Assembly (NCBI RefSeq): GCF_001421745.1
Contig: NZ_LMKW01000010.1
Coordinates: 62,001-126,000 of the forward strand
Direction of reading: 5' to 3'
DNA from: Sphingomonas sp. Leaf230
GTDB taxonomy: Bacteria > Pseudomonadota > Alphaproteobacteria > Sphingomonadales > Sphingomonadaceae
Length of the DNA: 64,000 nt
In this document: positions 37,610 to 47,303 of the stretch, piece after piece
How positions within the stretch are numbered: position 1 is the stretch's first letter
Layout of the letters: each line of letters starts with the position of its first letter
Program-made: the position numbers and the translations under genes
Notes under the pieces: generated by a model
Database searches by the model: none
Seen by the model: the letters and a program-made list of their open reading frames with translations, nothing else
What the model was told of the DNA's origin: nothing

Positions 37610-37740
37610 ACGGTCACAAGTATCCGTACAACACGTCGGGCGATCAGCGGAAGCTCACGATAACGGCGAGTCAGCCGGCCGCCATCCGAAATTTGCACAC
37701 GGTCTCCTTCGCATGGATCGCTTTACCGATAAGAACGGTC

Positions 37741-38304
37741 ATGATACCCGTTCTAGGGGCAAGGTCGGGTACGAGGCCCGATCTCTTGGGGGAATACCAA
37801 TTGCGCTTCGTGCCTACGCCCACCGCTTGCAAACTGACCGGTCTCTCAACCGAGAAGCTGCGTGAATGGACAAGCCGGCGCGCGCTAGTGCCCGCGGACG
37901 TTCGACCGAAGAGCAAAGGAACGCCGGCGAAGTTTAGTTGGCAATCTATTCTCGTGTTGCGCATTGCGGTGCTGCTTCGGGATAAGTTCACAATCGAACT
38001 TCAGGCACATAAGGCTTCGTTTACGGCGCTTCATCAAACGCTTAGCGAACGCTCATTCCTTTCATTATGGGGTTGCCATATTATATTGCGCCCGGGCGGG
38101 TCTTGGACATTTCTCAACACTGACACCAAGTTTTTGATGGGCGATGGGATCATCATCGCGTTAGACTCGCACCTTACGGTTTTACGCGATGGATTTGCCC
38201 TTCCCGATGCGGGCGAAGGCCAATTGGATTTGTTTAGCCTCCCTGCAGTTCATCGCCGAACTCGACGCCAACCGGCGGCGATCGACGCGAGGCGGTCGGC
38301 GTGA
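37741..38304 (+). CDS. MerR-like HTH protein
   Basis: A ~187-residue protein. Near residue 20 it has the helix-turn-helix block TPTACKLTGLSTEKLREWTS, RRALVPADVRPKSKGTPAKF, followed by SWQSILVLRIAVLLRDKF, as in MerR-type readers. The C-terminal half is unrecognised. It sits immediately before the methyltransferase-nuclease pair and may regulate it. The start at ATG 37741 is tentative, because upstream in-frame sequence overlaps the zinc-ribbon gene and looks non-coding. Confidence 0.55.
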   Translation: MIPVLGARSGTRPDLLGEYQLRFVPTPTACKLTGLSTEKLREWTSRRALVPADVRPKSKGTPAKFSWQSILVLRIAVLLRDKFTIELQAHKASFTALHQTLSERSFLSLWGCHIILRPGGSWTFLNTDTKFLMGDGIIIALDSHLTVLRDGFALPDAGEGQLDLFSLPAVHRRTRRQPAAIDARRSA

Positions 38305-38391
38305 CGCTCAACACGTTCTTTAGAGTTTGTTGCCAAAGTATTCCTGGCAAACTGTACCCATTCGTATGACTTCCGTGCCTACCCGCGAATA

Positions 38392-41300
38392 TTGGAATAT
38401 GTTGTGAGCGCCGAAACAGTCAATTCTTGGCTAGAGAAGCTTGGCTATACGTCGGAGCCGGAGTTGCTCCACCTCGCTAACGAGGCGGTCCCCGACGCAC
38501 ATCCGTATGGGCTGGAAATTCGTACGCTGCTGAACGCCGACGGTGCGATTCGTGCAAAGGCCGTGTTCGAAGTAGAAGGCGTACCGACGGTCGTGTTCGT
38601 AGGACGTGACGATAAGCCGCTTACGACCGCCGAACTTGATGAGGCGCGGAAAAAGATCTGGAACCAGAACCTTGCTACCGTCGTCATTGAGGTCACGGGA
38701 ACGCAGGCGCTAGCCCTGCCAGCGCGAAAGCTGAGCAAGGCAGGTGAAAAGCTTCAGCTCTCCGACGCACGGCCCGATGGCCCCTTCTCCGCGCTTGACG
38801 TTGCGACCGCCAACCTCTCACGCCGCATGCCTAAATGGTTCGACGTTAAGGCTCGGGTCGACCGTAAGCTACTATACAATCTCTCGACCACGGTTGCGAA
38901 GCTGACTGAAGACGGATTTATTGACGCTGTCGACGTCAGAACCCGCCGGCACTTGGCCGAACTGCTGATGGGCCAAGTGTTGTTCATCTCGTACCTCGAA
39001 CACAGGGAAATTGTTGGCGCAACCTATCGTGATCGCCGGTCCGTTATGCAACTGGACGCACTGGTCGCCGAAGGGGACCACGAAGGCGTCAAAACACTGA
39101 TCGACAATCTGCGCGTCGACTTCAACGGGGACTTCCTCGGTGATGATCGTCATGACCCTTGGCAAGTGCTAACCACCTCAGGCTTCAATCTACTAAATCA
39201 GTTCCTATTACGCACTGACATGAAAACTGGCCAAGGCGAGTTCTGGAACTACGATTTTAGCTATATTCCAGTTGAGCTACTGTCGGGCCTATACGAGAAA
39301 TTTCTAACGCCGGAAGAGCAGGCAAAAGAAGGCGCATATTACACGCCTCGCAATCTCGCGATGCTGGCGGTCGACCAAGCTCTTCTGACCTCAGAGGATC
39401 CGCTGTCTGAAACGATCTTTGATGGCGCGTGTGGTTCCGGCATTCTGCTAACGACAGCATACCGCCGCCTGCTTGCACTCGGCGCAGCAAGCAAAGGGCA
39501 TACGCTTGGCTTCGCCGAACGCGGGGAATTACTGAAGCGCCAGATTTTCGGCGGCGACATCAACCCCATGGCCTGCCGCGTAACCGCTTTCAGCCTCTAT
39601 CTTTCGCTGCTCGAAGGCTTAGATCCGACCGACATCCTCGAAGCGCAGGAGCGCGACGGCACCAAGTTGCCGTCGCTGAAAGACACAAATCTAGCTCAGG
39701 GACGCACCCATGCAGATTTCTTCAGCAATGACCATGCGTTTGCTGGGAAGCGCTTCTCACTGATAATTTCCAATCCCCCCTGGGCTGAGCCGGAGGGTGA
39801 GGCACATACTACCGCCGATCATTGGGCCGCCCTAGCAAAGAAGCCTTTCGTGCGTCGTCAGATAGCGGGGGCCTACACTCTTCGGGCTAGCGAGTTTTTA
39901 ATCGAAGGTGGCCGGGTATGCTTGATCCTGCCGATAGGGCAACTGTTGGGCGCCTCGAGTGCAAGCTTTGTCGCCCATTTGCTCAGACTGTATCGCCCCA
40001 CACGTTTGATTAACTTTGGGGATTTGCAGGGCCTTCTATTTCCTACCGCTGAAAATACTTGCCATGTGTTTCTGGGTCAAATCAGAGATGCGGAATCTTG
40101 CATCGGCATTCCGTTTGGCGAGACGTTCGAATATCTCATTCCGAAAGCGGATCTTAGCTTAGCGCTAGGACGCTTAACGATGCAGTCAGCAGACCGTCAT
40201 CAACTGCAGACTCGATCGGTAGCTGAGGATACTCAGCTACTCGTTACAATGATGTGGGGTGACGCAAGCGATTTAGCTATCTGGTCACGTCTTAGCATTC
40301 GGGGCACGTTTGGCGACTTCTGGAGTGGCCCGCTCAAGGGGCGGCGCTGGACATACCGTAAAGGCATTCACCTAAAAGATAAGAGCCGTGATGCCGTCGA
40401 TGCTGGACCTCTCCGAGAGCGCCGCTTTATCCCGATTACTGCACTCAGCGCGGGCTCCCCAGTGCTGCACACTTCTCTGCTTAGAGCGTGGCCAGCGAAC
40501 TACCAGACCGTTGTCGGCCTCAACGAGGCCGTTATGGCGGTCTTTGACGGGCCGCGGGTAGTATTTCCCGACGGATTCTCGCGCGAGGAACATAATATTC
40601 GAGCCGTCTACTACGATCGTCCGGCAAGTTTTACCCATAGCATAGGCGTGATCGCCGGCCCGAAAGACGATGCCCCTCTGCTCAAGTTCGCTGCCGTATA
40701 TCTGCGCTCCGCGCTTGCGCGCTACTTCTTAATGATGCGTGGCTGGAAGATGCTCTGCGAGCGCAACAGCTTGCACCTGGCCGACGTTGAGCCGTTCCCG
40801 TTTTTTGCGCCCGAACATGCACCCGACCCCGAGGCTGCACATAAGGCAATCACCCAGATTGTCGCGCGGGTTGACGCGATCGCAGCGCTTGAGGAGACAG
40901 ATCAACCGGTGCAGTATCAGAGCATTCGAGACGAGCTGGATGAAGAGATATTCACCTATTTCGGCTTAAAGGAAAAGGAACGAGCGCTTATTCGCGAGAC
41001 GGTTACGTTACTTATGCCTTCGATCCGACCGCGCAGTTTCAAGAGCCTCGACACGCTCACCCAGCAGCTAGTCAAGACTGAACAACTGAGCGCTTACGCG
41101 CGATCGCTTGCAGAAGCACTGATTGAATGGCGCGAGCGGATGGGTGGCAGAGGGCGCTTTCGTGTCGATGTCGTCGCCGGAGATCCTTCGCGAGCGGGAC
41201 CTTCTGGCATCGTTCGAGTCCGGTATGAAGATGTTCTTCTTCAAGGCGCAGAATACGCGTCGAAGATCAGTGACGAGATCGTACTGCAAACCCTCGATCA

Positions 41301-41511
41301 ACTGCGTCAGTCTGGCCTGCGTACGCTAAACAGCGGCGATTTCTTGACGTTGGTACCAGATGCCCGCCTTTGGATTGACGGCTCGCTTTACCTGGTTCGT
41401 CCCCTGACGAGGCGTAGCTGGACATTAAGGCAAGCACTTCGCGATGCCGAACGGATCGTCCGCGACGTTCAATCCAGCGCCGAAGACATTAAACCTATGG
41501 TGGCCGCGTGA
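38392..41511 (+). CDS. N6-adenine DNA methyltransferase (type IIG/BREX-like architecture)
   Basis: A 1039-residue protein. The AdoMet motif I is DGACGSGILL at ~344, preceded by the gamma-class lead-in GAYYTPRNLAMLAVDQALL; the catalytic NPPW is at 461-464. The first ~300 residues form a separate domain with no clear PD-(D/E)XK motif; the C-terminal ~400 residues could hold specificity regions. GC content is well below the host. The stop overlaps the nuclease gene by 4 bp (GTGA). The pair reads as restriction-modification or a related defence system. The start is TTG 38392 or GTG 38404; neither has a clear ribosome-binding site. Confidence 0.78.
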   Translation: MEYVVSAETVNSWLEKLGYTSEPELLHLANEAVPDAHPYGLEIRTLLNADGAIRAKAVFEVEGVPTVVFVGRDDKPLTTAELDEARKKIWNQNLATVVIEVTGTQALALPARKLSKAGEKLQLSDARPDGPFSALDVATANLSRRMPKWFDVKARVDRKLLYNLSTTVAKLTEDGFIDAVDVRTRRHLAELLMGQVLFISYLEHREIVGATYRDRRSVMQLDALVAEGDHEGVKTLIDNLRVDFNGDFLGDDRHDPWQVLTTSGFNLLNQFLLRTDMKTGQGEFWNYDFSYIPVELLSGLYEKFLTPEEQAKEGAYYTPRNLAMLAVDQALLTSEDPLSETIFDGACGSGILLTTAYRRLLALGAASKGHTLGFAERGELLKRQIFGGDINPMACRVTAFSLYLSLLEGLDPTDILEAQERDGTKLPSLKDTNLAQGRTHADFFSNDHAFAGKRFSLIISNPPWAEPEGEAHTTADHWAALAKKPFVRRQIAGAYTLRASEFLIEGGRVCLILPIGQLLGASSASFVAHLLRLYRPTRLINFGDLQGLLFPTAENTCHVFLGQIRDAESCIGIPFGETFEYLIPKADLSLALGRLTMQSADRHQLQTRSVAEDTQLLVTMMWGDASDLAIWSRLSIRGTFGDFWSGPLKGRRWTYRKGIHLKDKSRDAVDAGPLRERRFIPITALSAGSPVLHTSLLRAWPANYQTVVGLNEAVMAVFDGPRVVFPDGFSREEHNIRAVYYDRPASFTHSIGVIAGPKDDAPLLKFAAVYLRSALARYFLMMRGWKMLCERNSLHLADVEPFPFFAPEHAPDPEAAHKAITQIVARVDAIAALEETDQPVQYQSIRDELDEEIFTYFGLKEKERALIRETVTLLMPSIRPRSFKSLDTLTQQLVKTEQLSAYARSLAEALIEWRERMGGRGRFRVDVVAGDPSRAGPSGIVRVRYEDVLLQGAEYASKISDEIVLQTLDQLRQSGLRTLNSGDFLTLVPDARLWIDGSLYLVRPLTRRSWTLRQALRDAERIVRDVQSSAEDIKPMVAA

Positions 41512-42233
41512 CCGGGACCGTCGATTGGCTGGCAGCGTTCCCGATCCAACCGGCGACGGCTGCCGTCGATGCGCTGATCGAGGGCTGGAAAGAGTTGAGC
41601 GCGCGTGAATTGCCTCACTTTAATCCAAAGACCAACGAGTCATCGCTCACCAAGAGCTTAAAGATTTACGTGGAAAACGACGTTGCGCTGCGACACGGCC
41701 TGCTTGGAATGTGGTCGGCGGAAGACGTCATCGGTGATTTCGATCCAATAACCGGAAAACGGATCCAAGAGCGCCGTACCGATATCGTGTATGGATGGAA
41801 CGACGAAGCGCAGGGCATGAGACTGGTCTTCGAATTCAAGCGCCTCGGACGTCAGAAGCGACATCGAGATCACTATCTGCGTGACCAAGGCCTAGGAAGG
41901 TTCGTTTCGGGAATCTACAGTCGCAAGCAAGCAGTCGCGGCAATGGTCGGCGTTCTACTTGATCCTGAGGCGGAGGTAGTACCGCCCATTCGCGAGGCGC
42001 TTAAAGAAATTTCACTTGGGACAACGTTGCGCCTGATCCCGACGGCCAATGGCGATGCGATTTCTAAACCGTCAATACTTTTCAAAAGTGCAGACTTCGA
42101 TACCGAACACACCAGAGATGCAGCGTCCGCTCCGGCACATGGAACGATCCGCGTCTCCCATTTCTTTTTCTCGTTCGGGTATCCTACGACTACTATCAAA
42201 CCAAAAAAACCAAAAAAAGTCGCGACGAAATAA
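41508..42233 (+). CDS. putative PD-(D/E)XK endonuclease paired with the methyltransferase
   Basis: A 241-residue protein of unrecognised family. D92 in RRTDIVYGW followed by E109-F-K111 in LVFEFKRLGRQKRH gives the D-(x)16-ExK signature of PD-(D/E)XK nucleases; an upstream Glu could complete it. The frame starts at GTG 41508 inside the methyltransferase stop, so the two are made together. The C-terminus is Lys/Pro-rich (TTTIKPKKPKKVATK). A restriction role is inferred from pairing and motif. Confidence 0.6.
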   Translation: MTGTVDWLAAFPIQPATAAVDALIEGWKELSARELPHFNPKTNESSLTKSLKIYVENDVALRHGLLGMWSAEDVIGDFDPITGKRIQERRTDIVYGWNDEAQGMRLVFEFKRLGRQKRHRDHYLRDQGLGRFVSGIYSRKQAVAAMVGVLLDPEAEVVPPIREALKEISLGTTLRLIPTANGDAISKPSILFKSADFDTEHTRDAASAPAHGTIRVSHFFFSFGYPTTTIKPKKPKKVATK

Positions 42234-42280
42234 GCTGTCTCGCCCCAACACCCCCGCCTGGCTATGCAGGACGTGAAAGC

Positions 42281-43327
42281 TTAGCTACCTGGTACCGGTG
42301 CCTTTCGCGGCGCGAATGCGACCGCTTCCACGCCCACCGCCTCGTTGATGTCCAACAGGCGCGCCTGAATCGGCTCGATCTCCAGCTCGAAAAACATATC
42401 GACCGCCTCGCTTGGCTTGCCGAGCGTCGAACCCTGCGCCGGCACGATGCCCAGCAGCACGGGTGGCGTGCGGTGCGCTGCTAGGACGTCGTCGCGTGTC
42501 GCGTTCTTAATCCCCATGAACTCATCGTTCGCGCCGACCTGAGCGATCGGCAGGATCTTGATCCCGCCATCCTTGCCGCCAGGCTGGTGGACGAAGAGGT
42601 TGCGGAAGTTGCCCGGCCCCTTCGACCGCTTCAGAGCGTCGCGGATCGCATTGACGTCGCCATCGGAGAACTCGCCGGTCGCATGTAAAATGAAACCCGC
42701 GTGACTACCGTTCAGATAGTATTTGCGGCGAAACAGGGTGGCGGCTTCATTGAGCAACGCCGATTGTAGCGCAGAGATGTACTCCGGCACGCCGTAAATC
42801 TCTTGGTTGATGTCGGGCTGCATGACCTGAATCACGCTGCCGGGCCGAAACTCGAACTCGGACGCTAGGTTTTCCACGAAGAAATACCGGCCCTCTTCGA
42901 TCCCCCGGCGCGTAAATTTAGCCAGGGAATGATCGAGGCGCATCAGTCCGCCTAGGACACTGCGGCGCTGCTCAACGAAGCCGAAGCCGAACACCAGATA
43001 ATCGAACACCAGCTTCTCGAACGCGCCGCGCGACAGCCACGGCGTCGGCATGAACGACCGCACCAGCAAATTGCGCTTCAACAGAATGGCCGAGCTATGA
43101 TGCGGGCTCGCGCGAAACGATCGGGCCAGGCCATCGACGCTGATGGGTGGTTCGAACCACCGCCCGTTATGCGGGCATTCTAGCATGTCGAGGATCTCGC
43201 GCCGGCTATTGACCGGCTCGGGATCTCCAAACGAAAACGCCACTACCGATGCCGACTTATCCGGCGTCGTGACGATCGCGCCGGCTCGGCTGGCCTCGTG
43301 ACGGCCCATGCGGCGTGCCTTGCCCAT
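42281..43327 (-). CDS. Q: P2-like portal protein (gpQ)
   Basis: A 348-residue PBSX-type portal that forms the dodecameric DNA gate of the capsid. Signatures: FSFGDPEPVNSRREILDMLE, NLLVRSFMPTPWLSRGAFEK, RRSVLGGLMRLDHSLAKFTR, IQVMQPDINQEIYGVPEYIS, RRKYYLNGSHAGFILH, PPVLLGIVPAQ. It is transcribed leftward after P, as in P2; the stop of P and the ATG of Q overlap (TAATG). It marks the left border of the structural module; 47 bp separate it from the nuclease gene. Confidence 0.95.
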   Translation of the reverse strand: MGKARRMGRHEASRAGAIVTTPDKSASVVAFSFGDPEPVNSRREILDMLECPHNGRWFEPPISVDGLARSFRASPHHSSAILLKRNLLVRSFMPTPWLSRGAFEKLVFDYLVFGFGFVEQRRSVLGGLMRLDHSLAKFTRRGIEEGRYFFVENLASEFEFRPGSVIQVMQPDINQEIYGVPEYISALQSALLNEAATLFRRKYYLNGSHAGFILHATGEFSDGDVNAIRDALKRSKGPGNFRNLFVHQPGGKDGGIKILPIAQVGANDEFMGIKNATRDDVLAAHRTPPVLLGIVPAQGSTLGKPSEAVDMFFELEIEPIQARLLDINEAVGVEAVAFAPRKAPVPGS

Positions 43328-45129
43328 TATAGGATCTCCATAGTCGACTTGGGCGCTTCGCGGCCGTCGAGGGGTTCGTTGTTGAGGACGTGCATGATCG
43401 ACCAGGCGAGATCCGCGTGGCCGTCGTCGCCGCCCCGGCCGGCCTTGAACGTGACGTTCCGGCCGCTGGTGGTCAGCGTTTTCTTGATCGAGACGAAGGA
43501 TGAGACGACGTCGAGCCAGCTCGCATCGAACGCCATGCGCCCGCGCGAGATCACGTTCTGCGCCTTCATGATCATCATCGCCTTCATCTCGAGCGAATAT
43601 TCGATCTTGGTGACGCCCTTGATCCCGGCATCGGGTTTAGCGAGCAGCTGGTAGACGCCGGCGCCGACGCCCGACGCGTCGATCCCGAGGAACGTGCAAT
43701 TGTACCGTGATAGCATGCCCTTCACGAAGGTGGCCTGCTGTTCGAAGTCGAGGCCGCGCAGCGGGTGACGTTCGAGCAAGCGGAAAGCGCCGCCCTGGAC
43801 GAGCGGCGGTGCCATGATCGACAGCGACGCATTATCGCCGTTCTCACTGTTCTGCGGATCATAGCCGGCCCAAACCGGGCGTTCACCGTACGGGCGCGCG
43901 GCCTCCGGGTTGAAGTCGGTCCAGTCCTCCATGGAGTCGCAGCCACACTTGATCAGGTCGTTGAACCGGAACGCGGACAGGCTGTCGTCGACGAAGTCGC
44001 AGTCGAACAGGTTGGCGAACTCGTCGGGTGCATATTCGTCGCGCAGCTCGTCGATGTCGAACAGGTCGCACCCGGCCGCCTCGGCATCCGTGATCGTCAC
44101 GATATGCCGCCAGATGCGATCCGGCCCCTGCACGCCGTCCTTCAGCGCGGCGTGGCTGACATCGATCTCGACGCGCTCGGCTTTGGCGCGTCGCCGGTTG
44201 CGCCGCTCACCGGTCCAATAGGGATAGGCCGCGTGCGCGATCGTCGACGGCGTCGAGAAGTAGGTTTTACGCCACTTCTTGTGCGTCGCCATACCCGACG
44301 CGACCTTGTTCAACTCCTCAAAGCTATGGACCCAAAAGAATTCGTCGAAGTAAAAGTTGCCGTGACGGCCCTGCGCGGTACGGAAGTTCGTACCGAGGAA
44401 GTGTAGCTCGGCCGCGGCCTCTTCCGCCGGGCGTAGATCCGATGTGATATTCATCGGATCGCCAGCTAGACTGACGCCGACCAATTTGGCAAAGCTGACG
44501 ATGTAGCTGCGGAACTGGTGCGCCTGCGCCTTCGAGGCCGATAAGAATATCTGGTTGCGACCGGTTTCGATCGCGTCGATCAGCGCCTCGAACGCGAAAT
44601 AGTAAGTCGCGCCGATCTGTCGCGACTTCAGGATCATCCGCGTACGGAACGACAGCGCCTCGAACCACGCCTCTTGATACCCGTACAACTGGTCGAGGAA
44701 GATCGTCTTCAACTCGGCCGCCTGGTCGGCGGTAAAGTGGTTCTTCTTCGCCTTCTTCTTTTCGCCCGCGTTGCGGTTAGCGACCCGCTCATTCAGATCG
44801 CCGGAATGACCGCCAGGTGCTTCATAGCGGCGGACCTTGGCCAAGCTCTCGACCTGGCGGCGTAGCGCGTCCAACTCGGTATAATTGTCGCCGGTCTTCT
44901 TATCCTTGCAGATCAGCACCATCAGGCGCGTCTCAAGGCAGTCCTCCAGCTTACGGATCGACGGCGCATCGTCCCAGTTATGCCGGCGCGCCCAGCTCTT
45001 CACCGTGTCGTATTTTACGTCCAGTTCGGAGCTGATCTGCGCCAGGCTCCACCCGCGCCAGTACAGGCTGCGCGCCGCGCGGATCCGTTCTTCGACGGGC
45101 AGGGTCAGTGGGTCGGCAAGGATCGACAT
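43327..45129 (-). CDS. P: P2-like terminase large subunit, ATPase (gpP)
   Basis: A 600-residue packaging motor. An N-terminal HTH (RSLYWRGWSLAQISSELDVK) is followed by the Walker A-like LKSRQIGATYYFAFEAL and Walker B YFDEFFWVHS. The C-terminal nuclease domain has acidic residues in WAGYDPQNSENGDNASLSI and GIDASGVGAGVYQLL. The start is ATG 45129, 60 bp from the centre of the shared palindrome that also precedes O on the other strand. Confidence 0.95.
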   Translation of the reverse strand: MSILADPLTLPVEERIRAARSLYWRGWSLAQISSELDVKYDTVKSWARRHNWDDAPSIRKLEDCLETRLMVLICKDKKTGDNYTELDALRRQVESLAKVRRYEAPGGHSGDLNERVANRNAGEKKKAKKNHFTADQAAELKTIFLDQLYGYQEAWFEALSFRTRMILKSRQIGATYYFAFEALIDAIETGRNQIFLSASKAQAHQFRSYIVSFAKLVGVSLAGDPMNITSDLRPAEEAAAELHFLGTNFRTAQGRHGNFYFDEFFWVHSFEELNKVASGMATHKKWRKTYFSTPSTIAHAAYPYWTGERRNRRRAKAERVEIDVSHAALKDGVQGPDRIWRHIVTITDAEAAGCDLFDIDELRDEYAPDEFANLFDCDFVDDSLSAFRFNDLIKCGCDSMEDWTDFNPEAARPYGERPVWAGYDPQNSENGDNASLSIMAPPLVQGGAFRLLERHPLRGLDFEQQATFVKGMLSRYNCTFLGIDASGVGAGVYQLLAKPDAGIKGVTKIEYSLEMKAMMIMKAQNVISRGRMAFDASWLDVVSSFVSIKKTLTTSGRNVTFKAGRGGDDGHADLAWSIMHVLNNEPLDGREAPKSTMEIL

Positions 45130-45174
45130 GGCACCGCCAGCCTAGCCACGCCGGCACGCCCCCCGCCCCCCACG

Positions 45175-45203
45175 GCTCTTGTAGAAAGTAATTCTACAAG
45201 AGC
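45175..45203. promoter_or_regulatory. late-operon palindrome, copy 1 (P/O divergent region)
   Basis: 12-bp arms GCTCTTGTAGAA / TTCTACAAGAGC with a 5-bp spacer, lying between the leftward P-Q and rightward O-N-M-L transcripts. The 27-bp core CTCTTGTAGAA...TTCTACAAGAG recurs before J and before V. P2 has its divergent late promoters at exactly this place. Confidence 0.8.
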
Positions 45204-45299
45204 GTGCGCTTGAGGAAGGCACCGTATTCGGTCCCTGTTCGACCTCGCTAACGGGCGCTTGGCGCGCCGCAACCGAGACCGAACCGAGGACCAGCCGCC

Positions 45300-46127
45300 A
45301 TGGGCACCAAGAGCAAGCCGTTCCGCTCCTTCGTAGAAGGTGAAACCATCAGTGATGGCCGCAAGGTCACCGCCGAAATGATCGACGAATGCGTCGCGAC
45401 GTTCACGCCGGCCACCTACAGCCCACGGATCAACATCGAGCATGTCTCGGGCTACAGCCCCGAGCCCCCGTTCAACGGCTATGGCGACGTGATCGCGCTC
45501 GAAGCGAAGACCGACGACATCGTGATCGCCGGCAAGACGGAAAAGCGCCGCGCGCTCTACACGACCGTCGAAGGCAACGACCAGCTCGTCGCGCTCGCGA
45601 AGGCCGACCAGAAGCCATACCCTTCGGTCGAACTCACCCCCAATTATGCCGGCAGCGGCAAGTTCGGCATCATCGGCCTGGCGTTCACCGACACCCCCGC
45701 GTCGATCGGTACGCAGCGTCTGCAGTTCTCGCACCGCGCGCCTGGCACCGTATTCGCGTCGGCCGCGGACGCGGTCACGATCGAATTCGAAGCCAAGAAG
45801 GCCGATGACGAGAAGGTCGATAGCATCGTCGATCGTCTGTTCGCCTCGGTCATGGCCAAGTTCAAGCCGGCGGAGCCCGACAAGCCAATCGAAGAGCCCA
45901 AGCCGAAGCCGGCCAACGACAACTTCGATCCGGCATCGTTCGCTTCCGACATCAAATCGATCGTCACCGGCGTCGTGACGGCCGCGCTCAAGCCGATCAC
46001 GGAGGCACAGACCGCCCACCAGCGCGACTTCGCCACGCTCAAGACGCAGCTCGGGAACACCGAGCAGCCGGGCTTCTCGCGCTCGCCAGCGTCGGGCGGC
46101 GGTGACGACGCCGTTACCGACTGCTGA
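45300..46127 (+). CDS. O: P2-like capsid scaffolding protein/serine protease (gpO)
   Basis: 275 residues. The first ~150 residues are the protease domain: FRSFVEGETISDGRKVTAEM, YSPRINIEHVSGYSPEPPFN, KPYPSVELTPNYAG. Catalytic D19 and H48 fall exactly where P2 gpO has them and the serine is S109 in PSVE. The C-terminal half is the charged, helical scaffolding region (KPAEPDKPIEEPKPKPANDN). It starts the rightward head operon under copy 1 of the palindrome. Confidence 0.94.
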   Translation: MGTKSKPFRSFVEGETISDGRKVTAEMIDECVATFTPATYSPRINIEHVSGYSPEPPFNGYGDVIALEAKTDDIVIAGKTEKRRALYTTVEGNDQLVALAKADQKPYPSVELTPNYAGSGKFGIIGLAFTDTPASIGTQRLQFSHRAPGTVFASAADAVTIEFEAKKADDEKVDSIVDRLFASVMAKFKPAEPDKPIEEPKPKPANDNFDPASFASDIKSIVTGVVTAALKPITEAQTAHQRDFATLKTQLGNTEQPGFSRSPASGGGDDAVTDC

Positions 46128-46175
46128 TCGTCAGCCACCCGCCCCGACCGCCCAGCCTTCACAGGAACCGCCCCG

Positions 46176-47267
46176 ATGCTCAACGCAACCCGTAACAAGT
46201 ACAACGCCTACACTCAGCAGATCGGCAAGCTGAACAACGTCGCTGATCCCAGCCGCCAGTTCGAGGTGCTGCCGTCGGTGGCGCAGACACTGCGCGCCAA
46301 ACTGAAAACATCCAGCGACTTCCTGTCAAAGATCAACATCATCCCGGTGGTCGCGCAGGAAGGCGACAAGGTCGGCGTCGGCGTGAAGGGCACGATCGCC
46401 AGCCGCACGGATACCCGGACCAAGGATCGCGAGCCGCGCTACCCCGGCGATCTCGACGAGACGCGCTACCGCTGCGAGAAGACCGACTTCGACACGCTGG
46501 TTCGGTACGAGACCCTCGACGCCTGGGCACATCAGCCGAATTTCCAGACCCTGCTGCGCGACGCGATCATCAGCGCCAAGGCCGTCGACATCATCACGAT
46601 CGGTTTCAACGGCGTATTCGTCGCCAAGACCACCGATGCCACCAAGTATCCGCTGCTCCAGGACGTCAACAAGGGCTGGCTCCAGCACATCCGCGAAGAT
46701 GCCCCGGAGCGCCACGCCGCAGGCGGCGAGCTGAAGGCAGAGACGCGCAACGATGACGGCGTGGTGACCGCGGCAGGCGCGATCTACGTCGGCGCTGGCG
46801 AGGTTGGCTCCGAGGTCGACTACGTCAACATCGACGCACTGGTGTTCGCCGGCATCGAATTGCTCGACGAAAATTACCGTGAGGATACCGACCTGGTCGT
46901 CATCGTCGGCCGCACGCTCGTCAACGACAAGTATTTCTCGATCGTCAACGCATCCGGCGACAAGGCGACCGAGCAGCTCGCGCGTGACGTCCTGCTTTCC
47001 GACAAGAAGATCGGCGGTTTGACCGCGGTCCGCGTGCCGAAGTTCCCCAAGAACGCCATCCTCATCACCACGCTCGCCAACCTGTCGGTCTATGAACAGA
47101 TCGGCACCGAACGTCGCAAGATCGAGGACAACGCCAAGCGCGACCAGATCGAGAACTACGAGAGCGTCAACCACGCCTATGTCGTCGAAGACATGGGCAA
47201 GGCGGTGCTGATCGAGAACATCGTCATGGGCAAAGCCCCGGCCGCGCCTGCGCCGGCTGGCGGCTAA
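46176..47267 (+). CDS. N: P2-like major capsid protein (gpN)
   Basis: A 363-residue capsid subunit of the P2 HK97-fold family. Landmarks are RNKYNAYTQQIGKLNNV at the start, FEVLPSVAQTLRAKLKTSSD, FLSKINIIPVVAQEGDKVG, RTDTRTKDREPRYPGDLDE, YRCEKTDFDTLVRYETLDAW and YESVNHAYVVEDMGKAVLIE near the end. The expected N-terminal processing by gpO falls within the first ~30 residues. The order O-N-M agrees with P2. Confidence 0.95.
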   Translation: MLNATRNKYNAYTQQIGKLNNVADPSRQFEVLPSVAQTLRAKLKTSSDFLSKINIIPVVAQEGDKVGVGVKGTIASRTDTRTKDREPRYPGDLDETRYRCEKTDFDTLVRYETLDAWAHQPNFQTLLRDAIISAKAVDIITIGFNGVFVAKTTDATKYPLLQDVNKGWLQHIREDAPERHAAGGELKAETRNDDGVVTAAGAIYVGAGEVGSEVDYVNIDALVFAGIELLDENYREDTDLVVIVGRTLVNDKYFSIVNASGDKATEQLARDVLLSDKKIGGLTAVRVPKFPKNAILITTLANLSVYEQIGTERRKIEDNAKRDQIENYESVNHAYVVEDMGKAVLIENIVMGKAPAAPAPAGG

Positions 47268-47303
47268 CCCTTTCCCCCCGTTCCCGCCCCCACAGGACAC
47301 GCC

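Noticed and set aside
42234..42280. Possible cos site between the nuclease gene and Q (GC-rich CCCCAACACCCCCGCC)
   Set aside because: The position is plausible for P2-like packaging, but the sequence is not recognisably similar to P2 cos and nothing else supports it.
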